Shown piece by piece: positions 23,656 to 31,551 of a DNA stretch of 31,938 nt. Origin of the DNA: CAYMJV01 sp964390545. GTDB lineage: Bacteria > Desulfobacterota > BSN033 > UBA1163. A model generated the notes under the pieces. The model was not told the origin of the DNA. It ran no database searches and saw only the letters and a list, made by a program, of their open reading frames with translations. Location of the stretch: positions 1 through 31,938 of the forward strand of contig CAYMJV010000034.1 of assembly GCA_964390545.1 (NCBI GenBank), given 5' to 3'. Each line of letters opens with the position of its first letter. Positions within the stretch are counted from its first letter, which is position 1. The translations under genes and the position numbers were made by a program.

Positions 23656-23916
23656 TCAACACTTCCACCAACTACGCAACAGACGCATGCTCCAGGAATC
23701 GAAGATTTCCGGTTTTATCTTCTCAGTCAGTTCAAGACCACTCTGCCCAGGTAACCGGATATCCATAAAGATTAGATTTGGGGACAGAGAACCAATTTTT
23801 TCCAATGCCTCCGCCCTATTTCCTGCCTCGCCAATTGCCATCGACGGAAATCGTAGCTGTAGGCTGTCTCTCAAGGACTCTCTAAATATGACGTTATCTT
23901 CAACCAGCATCGTCAT
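23656..23916 (-). pseudogene. Truncated response-regulator receiver domain
   Basis: This 86-residue frame opens as a normal receiver (MTMLVEDNVIFRESLRDSLQ, acidic pair Glu6/Asp7) and has the phospho-acceptor Asp52 in NLIFMDIRLPGQSGLEL. After residue 68 (LTEKIK) the sequence leaves the family and ends in an unrelated tail (about 18 residues, FDSWSMRLLRSWWKC*), so the strands with the conserved Thr and Lys are missing. It closely resembles the receiver at 31021-31551. It lies next to the GC-rich transporter block, and the loss may mark a recombination junction. Probably a pseudogene. Confidence 0.72.
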
Positions 23917-24097
23917 TGGACCCGACCAGAGGATTTTTCCAATATCTTACACTGCAGGCAGAAGGATTGTGAACAAGGCAGGAAAGGTGGTTGGAATTCA
24001 TTTACGGCCTCACCTCTGGTCAATGTAAAACGGAAACCTGACAATGGAAAACCGATGATCGGGGTCACGACATGGCCGGTCCTGCATTTCCGATTTG

Positions 24098-25111
24098 TCA
24101 TTTTCCAATGGTTTTCTGTTCATTCAACCCCGGAAAATGGCACGCGCACACGTGCGTCGGGTCCGAGCCGCGCTGCATCAACGCCGGCTTCTCCCGGCCG
24201 CAGACCTCTTCAACGTCAGGACAGCGCGGCGCGAACGGGCACCCCGGCGGCGGATTGATGGGGGTGGGTGGCTCGCCGGTGAGGACCCGGCGGCGCGACG
24301 GCGCCTCCGGGTCGAGCGACGGCAGGGCAGAGAGGAGGACACGCGTATAAGGATGCTGCGGCCGCAGGAACAACTCCTCGGTGGCGCCCATCTCGACGAT
24401 GTGGCCCAGGTACATCACACCGATACGCCTGCTCATGTAGCGCACCACGCCCAAGTTGTGAGAGATGAACAGATAGGTCAGATCGAACTGTCGCCGGAGC
24501 TCCTTGAGCAGATTTAACGTCTGCGCCTGGACCGACACGTCCAAGGCGGAGGTGGGCTCGTCCAGGATGAGGAGCTCGGGCTTGAGGATGAGGGCGCGCG
24601 CCAGTGCGATGCGCTGCCTTTGACCCCCGGAGAACTCGTGCGCATACCTGTACAGGTGATCGAGGCCAAGGCCCACGCCCTCCAGGACGGCCAGGACGCG
24701 CTCGTCGATCTCGTAGCCGCGGGCCAGACCATGAAGCTTCAGACCCACGCCGACGAGGTCGCGGACGGTCTTCCTCGGGTGAAGCGAGGAATAGGGATCC
24801 TGGAAGATCAGTTGAATGCGGCGGGCACGATCCTTGGCGGCTCGGCCGGTCAGGCCAATGACGCTCACGCCGGCGAACCGGATCGTCCCGGAGAGTACCG
24901 GCGCAAGACCGACCACGGCGCGCCCCAGCGTCGTCTTCCCGCACCCGGACTCTCCGACCAAGCCGAAAATCTCGCCCCGCTCCAGCGTGAGCGAGACCCC
25001 GTTCACCGCTTGGACGACGGCGCGGTTCTTCTGGAACAGCCCCTCCCGCAAGGCGAAGTGCACCATGAGATCTCGAATCTCCAGCAAAGGTTGCCTCCCG
25101 TTATCTGACAT
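24098..25111 (-). CDS. dppF: Oligopeptide/dipeptide ABC transporter ATPase (DppF/OppF type)
   Basis: This protein is about 337 residues long. Walker A GESGCGKTTLGR (about 53-64), Q-loop FQDPYSSLHPRKT, signature FSGGQRQRIALARAL, Walker B LLILDEPTSALDVS and the switch His in FISHNLGV are all intact. The C-terminal oligopeptide-transporter domain ends with the Cys cluster CPFAPRCPDVEEVC...CAC expected for this subfamily, which can bind an Fe-S cluster. It powers uptake with its partner ATPase. ATG 25111 is favoured (GAAGGT upstream) over TTG 25123. Last gene of the operon; about 230 bases separate it from dppD, a gap that holds two hairpins. The final codons turn AT-rich, close to the likely edge of the GC-rich block. 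Confidence 0.93.
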   Translation of the reverse strand: MSDNGRQPLLEIRDLMVHFALREGLFQKNRAVVQAVNGVSLTLERGEIFGLVGESGCGKTTLGRAVVGLAPVLSGTIRFAGVSVIGLTGRAAKDRARRIQLIFQDPYSSLHPRKTVRDLVGVGLKLHGLARGYEIDERVLAVLEGVGLGLDHLYRYAHEFSGGQRQRIALARALILKPELLILDEPTSALDVSVQAQTLNLLKELRRQFDLTYLFISHNLGVVRYMSRRIGVMYLGHIVEMGATEELFLRPQHPYTRVLLSALPSLDPEAPSRRRVLTGEPPTPINPPPGCPFAPRCPDVEEVCGREKPALMQRGSDPTHVCACHFPGLNEQKTIGK

Positions 25112-25233
25112 GCCGACCTTCAATCAATCCGGAGATGATACAGCTGACACAGATGTCACCGGGCAGAACGTTTCGGGTTAATCTCTGTGATCTGCGGAAT
25201 CTGTGAATATGTGGAGTCCGTCCGTCCCGAACC

Positions 25234-25332
25234 AAGAGGACCACGGGTTCTACCCGTGGGTGAATTGGTCCTCTGGTACGGGATGTTCGCCCCTTGTGGG
25301 CGTCTGTTGGGAACCACGGGCTTTGCCCGTGG
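25234..25332. repeat. Paired CCACGGG hairpins between the two ATPase genes
   Basis: Hairpin 1 (25241-25259) is CCACGGGT-TCT-ACCCGTGG, enclosed by a further stem AGAGGACC (25235-25242) / GGTCCTCT (25267-25274). Hairpin 2 (25314-25332) is CCACGGGC-TTT-GCCCGTGG. The two hairpins differ by one compensatory base-pair swap (T-A for C-G). They lie just past the dppD stop in the transcribed strand. Confidence 0.7.
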
Positions 25333-25339
25333 GGCTCCG

Positions 25340-26308
25340 TCAGTGCAGGAAACAGACGACGTGATGGTCGGCCTCCAGCCCGTATTGCGGCGGCACCGTC
25401 TCCGTGCACTCCGGCATGGCTCGGTCACAACGTGGCGCGAAGGCGCAGCCGATAGGCGGCTGCAGCAGGCTCGGCACCTGCCCTCGAATCGAAAACAAAG
25501 GCTGGTCCTGGGCCACGTCGTTGGGGATCGTGCGCAGAAGCCCCTGTGTGTATGGGTGCCGGGGACGCTTGAGCACCGTTGTCACCGGTCCCTGCTCTAC
25601 CACTCTTCCCGCGTACATGACGGCCACCCGGTCACACGTCTCCGCCATGACACCCAGGTCATGCGTGATGAGCAGCACGGCGGTGTTGATTTCCCGCTTC
25701 AGCGCCTTCATCAGCTCGAGGATCTGGGCCTGGATGGTCACGTCCAGAGCGGAGGTGGGCTCGTCGGCGATGAGCAGCTTCGGCCGGGTGACCAGCATCA
25801 TGGCAATCATCACGCGCTGGGCCATGCCGCCCGAGAGCTCATGCGGGTAGCGCCTCGCTATCCGGTGCGGGTCCGGAATGTCCAGCGTCGCCAGCATCTC
25901 GATCGCCCGGTCCTTCGCCGCACGTCGCGAAAGCGTGCGGTCATGGACGAGCAACGTCTCGGCCACCTGACCGCCCACCCGAATCACCGGGTTCAGCGAC
26001 ATCCTCGGCTCTTGCAGGATCATCGAGATCTGACTACCCCGGAGATTCCGCATCTCGGACTCGCTTGCGGCAATGAGGTCTCGCCCCTCGAAGAAGATCG
26101 CCCCCCCACGGATGCGACCGGGTGGACTGATCAAGCGGAGGATGGCCAGTGCAGTGACGGACTTCCCACACCCGGTCTCCCCGGCCAGGCCCAAGGTCTC
26201 CCGTCGTCGGAGCTCGAAGGTCACCCCCTGCAGCGCGTGGATCGTGCCGCGCAGGGTTGGGAACTCCACCTCCAGATTTCGCACGTCCAAGAGAAGATTT
26301 TCGGCCAC
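25340..26308 (-). CDS. dppD: Oligopeptide/dipeptide ABC transporter ATPase (DppD/OppD type)
   Basis: This 322-residue protein has Walker A GETGCGKSVTA (about 44-54), Q-loop LQEPRMSLNPV, signature LSGGMAQRVMIAMML, Walker B LLIADEPTSALDVT and switch LITHDLGVMAE. The C-terminal peptide-transporter domain has IGCAFAPRCDRAMPEC. It is the partner of the 24098 ATPase, giving a heterodimeric motor. A GTG start at 26308 follows a GGAGG site and sits 14 bases after the dppC stop. Confidence 0.93.
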   Translation of the reverse strand: MAENLLLDVRNLEVEFPTLRGTIHALQGVTFELRRRETLGLAGETGCGKSVTALAILRLISPPGRIRGGAIFFEGRDLIAASESEMRNLRGSQISMILQEPRMSLNPVIRVGGQVAETLLVHDRTLSRRAAKDRAIEMLATLDIPDPHRIARRYPHELSGGMAQRVMIAMMLVTRPKLLIADEPTSALDVTIQAQILELMKALKREINTAVLLITHDLGVMAETCDRVAVMYAGRVVEQGPVTTVLKRPRHPYTQGLLRTIPNDVAQDQPLFSIRGQVPSLLQPPIGCAFAPRCDRAMPECTETVPPQYGLEADHHVVCFLH

Positions 26309-26321
26309 GCTGCCTCCACGT

Positions 26322-27233
26322 TCACGCCTGGCGCTGCCTGGGGTCTAGCACGTCCCGGATGCCGTCTCCCAACAGGTTGAAGCCCATGACCACCACCAGG
26401 ATAGCCACCCCCGGCAGTGTGGACACCCACCACTGGTCCACCAGGAACTGCCGACCGTCACTGACCATTAGACCCCACTCGGGCATCGGGGGCTGGGCGC
26501 CCAGACCCAGGAAACCCAGGCCGGCGGCCGTGAGGATGATCGTCCCCATGTCCAGGCTCATCCGCACAATGATCGACGAGAGGGTGAGCGGCATGATGTG
26601 ACCGGCCATAATACGCATCTTGCTCGCGCCCAAGACCCGCATGGCCTGGATGTAATCGTTGTTCTTAACGTTCAGCGTCTCGGCACGGGCCAGCCGGGCA
26701 TAGGAGGGCCACAGGGCGATTCCGATTGCGATGATGGCGTTTTCCACCCCTGGGCCAAGTGCTGCGGCGAAAGCGATGGCCAGGATCAGCCGGGGGAAGG
26801 CCAGGAACACGTCGGCCAGCCGCATCAGGATTTCGTCCACCGCCCCCCCCAGGTAGCCGGAGAGAATACCGATGAGCATCCCGATGGGGGTACTGATGGC
26901 CGCCACCAGGAGGGTGATCATCAGCGTGATCCTGGCCCCGTAGACCACGCGCGAATAGATGTCCCGTCCCAAGCCGTCGGTCCCGAATAGGTGCTTCCCT
27001 GATGGCGCGTGTAAGCGGTCGGCCAGGACCTGTTCGTAAGGACTGTGCGTGGCGAGGAGCGGCGCCCCTGCAGCCACCAGGAGGAGGCCGGCGATGATTG
27101 CGGTACCCATGACCATGAGTCGGTTCCGGCGCCAGAGGACACACGTGTCGCGAGCGTAGCGCCACCGCGCTTCGGCGCGTCGTCGCTTGGCCTCGCCGAT
27201 ATCGAGTGTCATAGTGGTTATCGTCGGCATCAT
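26322..27233 (-). CDS. dppC: Oligopeptide/dipeptide ABC transporter permease (DppC type)
   Basis: This 303-residue membrane protein has an N-terminal cytoplasmic stretch, first helix LMVMGTAIIAGLLLVAAGAPLLA, a periplasmic loop with HLFGTDGLGRDIYSRVVYGARI (the conserved L-G-T-D-x-x-G-R-D) and the cytoplasmic EAA motif in ARAETLNVKNNDYIQAMRVLGAS that docks to the ATPases. Its start overlaps the dppB stop as ATGA, so translation is coupled. A second ATG (27230) is directly adjacent. Confidence 0.94.
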   Translation of the reverse strand: MMPTITTMTLDIGEAKRRRAEARWRYARDTCVLWRRNRLMVMGTAIIAGLLLVAAGAPLLATHSPYEQVLADRLHAPSGKHLFGTDGLGRDIYSRVVYGARITLMITLLVAAISTPIGMLIGILSGYLGGAVDEILMRLADVFLAFPRLILAIAFAAALGPGVENAIIAIGIALWPSYARLARAETLNVKNNDYIQAMRVLGASKMRIMAGHIMPLTLSSIIVRMSLDMGTIILTAAGLGFLGLGAQPPMPEWGLMVSDGRQFLVDQWWVSTLPGVAILVVVMGFNLLGDGIRDVLDPRQRQA

Positions 27234-28243
27234 GACTCCGTGTACGTGATCTTGGGGTTCAGGTAGGCGTAGGCCAGGTCCACGACAAGATTAACCAGAC
27301 AGAAGGTCAGGGCCACGAACATGGTCCCGCCCACGATCGTGTTCAAGTCCAGCGTCAGGAAGGCATTGGCCATGTAGCGGCCGAGACCCGGCCAGGAGAA
27401 GATGGTCTCGGTGAGAACCGACCCTTCCAGAAGGAGCCCATACGTGAGTCCGATGACCGTGACCGTGGGCACCAGCGCGTTCCGCAGGGCGTGTCGTGTG
27501 ACGACCAGGAACTCACTGAGCCCCTTGATCCGTGCCGTCTTGACGTATTCCTGGGACAGCACCTCCAACATGCTGGAGCGCGTGATGCGCGAGATTCCGG
27601 CCACTCCGACCAGCCCCAGGACCGACGCGGGAAGGACGAGGTGCTTCAGAGCATCCGCGAAGACGTACCAGTCCCGTGCGATGGCGCTGTCGATCAGGAG
27701 GACGCCGGTGATCCGCGTGGGCTCGAGCAGCATAATGTCCAGGCGTCCCGGCTCGGGAAGCCACCCCAGCTTGAAATAGAAGACGAGTATCAGGACCAGG
27801 CCCAGCCAGAAGACCGGCGTTGAGACACCCACCAGACTCAGCAGCCGGCAAAACTGATCAATGGCCCGGTTCCGGTACACGGCAGACAGCACCCCCAGCG
27901 GGATGCCCACGAAGATGCCAAGCAGGATGGCGAAGGTCGCCAGCTCGAGCGTGGCTGGGAAGTAGGTGAAGATGTCCCGCAGGACCGGCCGGCTGGTCTG
28001 GAACGAGACGCCGAGATCACCACGGCTGAGGCGGGCCACGTACCGGCCGAACTGGACGTAGAGCGGTTGGTCGAAGCCATACAGCGTGCGCAGACGCTCG
28101 ACGGTCTCGGGTGGCGCCTGGGGTCCGGCCAGGGAGGATAGAGGGTCCAGGGGTATGACCAGCGAGGTGAAGAACGTCATCACCATGATTCCGGCGATGG
28201 TGATGGTCAGTGTCACGAATCGACGGAGGAGATAGCGTCCCAC
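27230..28243 (-). CDS. dppB: Oligopeptide/dipeptide ABC transporter permease (DppB type)
   Basis: This 337-residue membrane protein opens MGRYLLRRFVTLTITIAGIMVM, the standard N-terminus of DppB/OppB permeases. It continues with the LYGFDQPLYVQFGRYVARLSRGDLGVSF loop and the EAA-type motif in LSQEYVKTARIKGLSEFLVVTRHALRNALVP. The GTG start at 28243 is preceded by GGAGG. About 155 bases separate it from the binding-protein gene. It forms the channel with DppC. Confidence 0.94.
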   Translation of the reverse strand: MGRYLLRRFVTLTITIAGIMVMTFFTSLVIPLDPLSSLAGPQAPPETVERLRTLYGFDQPLYVQFGRYVARLSRGDLGVSFQTSRPVLRDIFTYFPATLELATFAILLGIFVGIPLGVLSAVYRNRAIDQFCRLLSLVGVSTPVFWLGLVLILVFYFKLGWLPEPGRLDIMLLEPTRITGVLLIDSAIARDWYVFADALKHLVLPASVLGLVGVAGISRITRSSMLEVLSQEYVKTARIKGLSEFLVVTRHALRNALVPTVTVIGLTYGLLLEGSVLTETIFSWPGLGRYMANAFLTLDLNTIVGGTMFVALTFCLVNLVVDLAYAYLNPKITYTES

Positions 28244-28399
28244 GAATCCTCCGGGCTAAGGCGGAACTGCAGAGGAATCTTAAGTACTGACAGCGGACAA
28301 CCGGTCAGTCGCCCTGGCCGTTCTTTCATACTCTGTTCTTCATTGGTCAATCTGCGGGGGGAATGCGCGGGCCGCTGGGTGCGCACTCCCCCCGCAGGG

Positions 28400-29977
28400 C
28401 TATTTCTTCGTGACGGTATAGAGTTTGGTCAACTGCGGGTTGGGGCCGACCTTGAAGTCCTGGATGTTATTTCGCACCGCGTGCTGGGCGAGTTGCTGGT
28501 ACAGGAAGGCAAAGGGCCCATCTTCCTGGATAATCTTGTTGGCTGCCTGGTACAGTGCGATCCGCTTGGCATCGTCCATTTCCTGGCCGGCGTCCTGGAC
28601 CATCTTTGCCGTCTGCGCGTTCTCATAGGCGTTCCGGTAGGCGAGCTGCTTGGCCGTGTGGTCAGCGAACGGCACCGCGTTGGTGTGCGGATCGTTGTAG
28701 TCGGGGCCCCACCCGCCCAGGAACAGATCCGTCTTCTGGGCGCGGTAAAGCGGCATGAGCTGGGAGCCGACCATCTTGTTGAGGGTGACCTTGATGCCGA
28801 TCTTCGCCAGCGAGGCCTGGATGACCTGGCCGACGTCCGGCCGGGGCGTGGCATCGGTGTGGTACAGGTTCGTCTCGAAGCCCGAGACGCCCGCTTCCTT
28901 CATGAGCTGTTTGGCCTTCTCGATGTCGGTCTTGTAGATGATGCGCGGCTCGTAGCCCGCGAACCCCTCGGGGATGAACGTGTTGGTTTGCTTCGCCGCG
29001 CCCCCCATGATCCTGTTGATGATCCCATCGTAGTCGATGGCATAGCGGATGGCCATGCGTACGCGCTTGTCGCTGAGGTACGGACGGGTCACGTTCATTC
29101 CAAGATACTCGACCGCGTTATCAGGGTAACGCTCGATGCGGATGTCCTTGTTCTTTTCCAGCTCCCGGACCTGGTCGGGAAACATATTCCAGGCGATGTC
29201 CACGTCTCCCTTTTCTACCTGAAGGCGCCGGCTGTTGGCTTCGGCGATGTCCTTGTAGATCACCCGCTTGATCTTGGGTGGGTAGCGGAAGTGGTTCGGA
29301 TTGGCGTCCAGGACCACTCCCTCGCCTTTCTCCCACTTGCGCAGGATGAATGGCCCGGAGCCGGCCGAGTTCCGCGACAGCCAGGTCACGCCGTAATCCC
29401 CGTTCGGAAACTGGTCTGTCTTGGCGACATTCTGCTTGACTACCTGGGAATCCACCACGCTGGAAACGATGGCGGCCATGCACGTGAGGAACAAGCCGCC
29501 GGCGTATTTCTTCGGGAGCGTGATCTGGAACGTGTACTTGTCCGGAGCCTTGAATGACTCGGGCGTGACCCCGAACTGGGTCAGGATGAAGGCCGGCTGG
29601 TCCTTCAGGATGACGGCGCGCTGAAAGGAGTACACTATATCTTCGGACGTCATCGGATTGCCGGAGTGGAACTTCACGTCCTTGCGGAGATTGAAGGTCC
29701 AAACCAGACCGTCCGGCGAGACCTTCCAGGATTCAGCCAAGGAGGGCTCCGGCTTGTCGAACTTCCCCGCGGGGAAGTCCAGCAACCTGTCGTAAACCGC
29801 CGCCATCACCCCCGAGCCGATCACTTCGAACCCCTTGGCCGGGTCCAGAGAGGTGATCATACTCATCTCTTGCCCGATCACCAGGACCTCGGAGCGACTC
29901 TGCGCCAAGGCCGAAGAGCCGCCCAAGAGCAGCAGGATGGGAACCATCACGGAAAGGAATACCAGAACTCTTCTCAT
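28400..29977 (-). CDS. dppA: Peptide/nickel-type ABC transporter substrate-binding protein
   Basis: This protein is about 525 residues long. A signal peptide (MRRVLVFLSVMVPILLLLGG, cut after SALA or SALAQ) directs it to the periplasm. The mature protein has family-5 features: SLDPAKGFEV, LAESWKVSPDGLVWTFNLRKDVKFHSGNPMTSEDIVYSF (about 80-120) and AIRYAIDYDGIINRI. Family 5 members bind di- or oligopeptides, nickel, heme or other ligands, so the exact substrate is unknown. ATG 29977 follows an ideal AAAGGAGG; the frame runs open upstream to 30085 only because of the GC-rich leader. First gene of the operon. Confidence 0.94.
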   Translation of the reverse strand: MRRVLVFLSVMVPILLLLGGSSALAQSRSEVLVIGQEMSMITSLDPAKGFEVIGSGVMAAVYDRLLDFPAGKFDKPEPSLAESWKVSPDGLVWTFNLRKDVKFHSGNPMTSEDIVYSFQRAVILKDQPAFILTQFGVTPESFKAPDKYTFQITLPKKYAGGLFLTCMAAIVSSVVDSQVVKQNVAKTDQFPNGDYGVTWLSRNSAGSGPFILRKWEKGEGVVLDANPNHFRYPPKIKRVIYKDIAEANSRRLQVEKGDVDIAWNMFPDQVRELEKNKDIRIERYPDNAVEYLGMNVTRPYLSDKRVRMAIRYAIDYDGIINRIMGGAAKQTNTFIPEGFAGYEPRIIYKTDIEKAKQLMKEAGVSGFETNLYHTDATPRPDVGQVIQASLAKIGIKVTLNKMVGSQLMPLYRAQKTDLFLGGWGPDYNDPHTNAVPFADHTAKQLAYRNAYENAQTAKMVQDAGQEMDDAKRIALYQAANKIIQEDGPFAFLYQQLAQHAVRNNIQDFKVGPNPQLTKLYTVTKK

Positions 29978-30118
29978 CACCCACCTCCTTTGCCTGCCGG
30001 CGCGGGTGGCATTTATTTCCCGACCCACGGCCGACCTCCGAGACCGGCGGCACCGCGCCGGCTCGGATCCAACCTGACACTGCACGTCACTTCTTAGACC
30101 GACATGGGTAATCGCATC

Positions 30119-30147
30119 AAAGTTAGCACAATATTGGGGCTTGTCAA
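30119..30147 (-). promoter_or_regulatory. Putative promoter of the dpp operon
   Basis: On the minus strand TTGACA (30147-30142) is followed after about 17 bases by a poor -10 candidate (AACTTT or TAACTT). It lies in the AT-richer DNA just outside the GC-rich block, about 140 bases before the ATG at 29977. CTTGTCAAG around the -35 is palindromic. Confidence 0.35.
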
Positions 30148-30256
30148 GATTTAATTAGGCATGGGGAAGGTGTCTTGAAGGAAGAGGGATGAGTATAGCA
30201 CCTACGAGTCTGCGATAGCAGGTTGACCTCGGAGTTGATGATTACCGAAGGAAATA

Positions 30257-30290
30257 GAAAAAAAGGCAGGATCGTTTCTGACCCTGCCTT
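30257..30290 (-). terminator. Rho-independent terminator after the PilZ gene
   Basis: The arms AAGGCAGG (30263-30270) and CCTGCCTT (30283-30290) form an eight-base-pair stem. On the minus strand it is followed by a run of seven T residues. It lies about 50 bases past the PilZ stop. Confidence 0.85.
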
Positions 30291-30341
30291 GGCTCTTTGG
30301 CAACTAAATATCAATTGCCTTCTTTCAGTTTGGGTATTTTA

Positions 30342-30881
30342 TTAAAATCGACCACTGAGAAGTCCTCTTAATTTCCAATAGTCTTCTTCCAAAATGTGAA
30401 CGAATTTTAATCCATATTGACGCCCTTCCTCTCCTTTCTCCGCATCAGCGTTTTTCCAAATAATTTCACCCAATACCTCAAATTTGACCAACTCATATTC
30501 CGCTGAGAACAAGACAGTCATCTCCAATTTCGCACCAACAGGGATATCTTCGACAGAATAAATGAGAAATCCACCTTGACTCGCATCTCTAACAATTGCT
30601 CCGTGAGCATGGGCATCATACTTCACCCGAAATTCAAGAGGCAAGTCTATATGCACACGGGGATATTTTCTCCTATCTTTGAAATATTCTTTCAGTGGCC
30701 TATTGAAATATTCTTTTATTGGACTATAAGCTGAATTGGAGTGAAGAATTTTACCTCTATTTTTATCTTTTATTAGACTGTCATTGTGGCTTTCCAGGAC
30801 GACCATTTTGTCCTTGATTATTCTTACCACGGAAGTTGATCCAGCAATAATATTCTTGAACATATCCACCACTACAGGCAT
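30342..30881 (-). CDS. PilZ domain protein
   Basis: This is a 179-residue cytoplasmic protein. The C-terminal PilZ domain starts at DRRKYPRVHIDLPLEF (about 69-84, the R-x-x-x-R c-di-GMP motif) and continues with IVRDASQGGFLI (the D/N-x-S-x-x-G motif), so c-di-GMP binding should be intact. The first 65 residues are not recognisable and contain a short internal repeat, IKEYFNRP / LKEYFKDR. PilZ proteins act on motility, polysaccharide or adhesion systems, but no target is adjacent. AAGGGG lies eight bases before the ATG. Probably a single-gene transcript ended by the terminator at 30257. Confidence 0.9.
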   Translation of the reverse strand: MPVVVDMFKNIIAGSTSVVRIIKDKMVVLESHNDSLIKDKNRGKILHSNSAYSPIKEYFNRPLKEYFKDRRKYPRVHIDLPLEFRVKYDAHAHGAIVRDASQGGFLIYSVEDIPVGAKLEMTVLFSAEYELVKFEVLGEIIWKNADAEKGEEGRQYGLKFVHILEEDYWKLRGLLSGRF

Positions 30882-31020
30882 GGTGGTTATCCCCTTAGAG
30901 TAGACTCAGCCTTCCGATAATCTCCTTTTCACCAAATAAGTGAGGACTCAATTTGAATCACATCTATTTGAAAGGTGTATCAGCCAATCCAAAAATTCGG
31001 TTTGTGAGAATTATCACGGA

Positions 31021-31551
31021 TTAGACACGAGTTGGTAAGATGGATTCAACCAATGCGAAAATATTGTCCGTTGTCGTCGAATCCTTTGAAAAAAAATAAT
31101 CAGCGTATCGAGAGGAAAATTCTCGATATTCTCGTAAATCATAACCTGTAAGAATGATGACGATTATGTTTGGGTATCGAGCCTTTACTTGTTTGGTCAG
31201 TTCAAGGCCATTTTCTCCTGGTAATCCAATGTCCATGAAGATAAGATTAGGGCGTAAACTCTCGATTTTTTGCAATGCTTCTTCCCCATCGGCTGCTTCA
31301 TAAATTTCAATTGATGAGAATCGATCATGCAACGTTTTCTTAAGCAATTGTCGAAAAAGAGTACTATCTTCGACGATCAATACCTTTAAACCTCCAGGCA
31401 GAACCATCAGTTTTTCAATTTCATCCTTTATCTCTTTCAAGGTGATTCCAAGGTGCTTTGGGCATAGGCCATGTGTTATCCGCTTGTCCGATAGAGGCTC
31501 CTTTTCACCAAAAATAACCCCACAACCCTTGTAATAACAAACCCGAATCAT
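31021..31551 (-). CDS. Response regulator with N-terminal Cys/His motif and receiver domain
   Basis: This protein is 176 residues long. An N-terminal segment MIRVCYYKGCGVIFGEKEPL plus HGLCPKHL (about 1-34) with Cys5, Cys10, Cys30, His27 and His33 looks like a small metal-binding module. A short helix precedes the receiver (residues 55-176) with VLIVEDS (Glu61/Asp62), phospho-acceptor Asp107 in NLIFMDIGLPG, Thr135 in ILTGYD and Lys156. There is no DNA-binding output, so it is a CheY-like or relay regulator. ATG 31551 follows AAGGAGAT; the frame reaches back to 31647 but without a ribosome-binding site. It is closely related to the truncated receiver at 23656. Confidence 0.9.
   Translation of the reverse strand: MIRVCYYKGCGVIFGEKEPLSDKRITHGLCPKHLGITLKEIKDEIEKLMVLPGGLKVLIVEDSTLFRQLLKKTLHDRFSSIEIYEAADGEEALQKIESLRPNLIFMDIGLPGENGLELTKQVKARYPNIIVIILTGYDLREYREFSSRYADYFFSKDSTTTDNIFALVESILPTRV

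Noticed and set aside
23636..24028. Plus-strand frame over the truncated receiver
   Set aside because: Complement of the receiver pseudogene; no domain and no ribosome-binding site.
25187..26380. Long plus-strand frame (397 codons) opposite dppD
   Set aside because: His/Arg/Gln-rich shadow of the ATPase gene with no recognisable domain.
28343..29557. Long plus-strand frame (404 codons) opposite the substrate-binding protein
   Set aside because: It mirrors the GC-rich binding-protein gene, has no family features, and the minus-strand protein is unambiguous.
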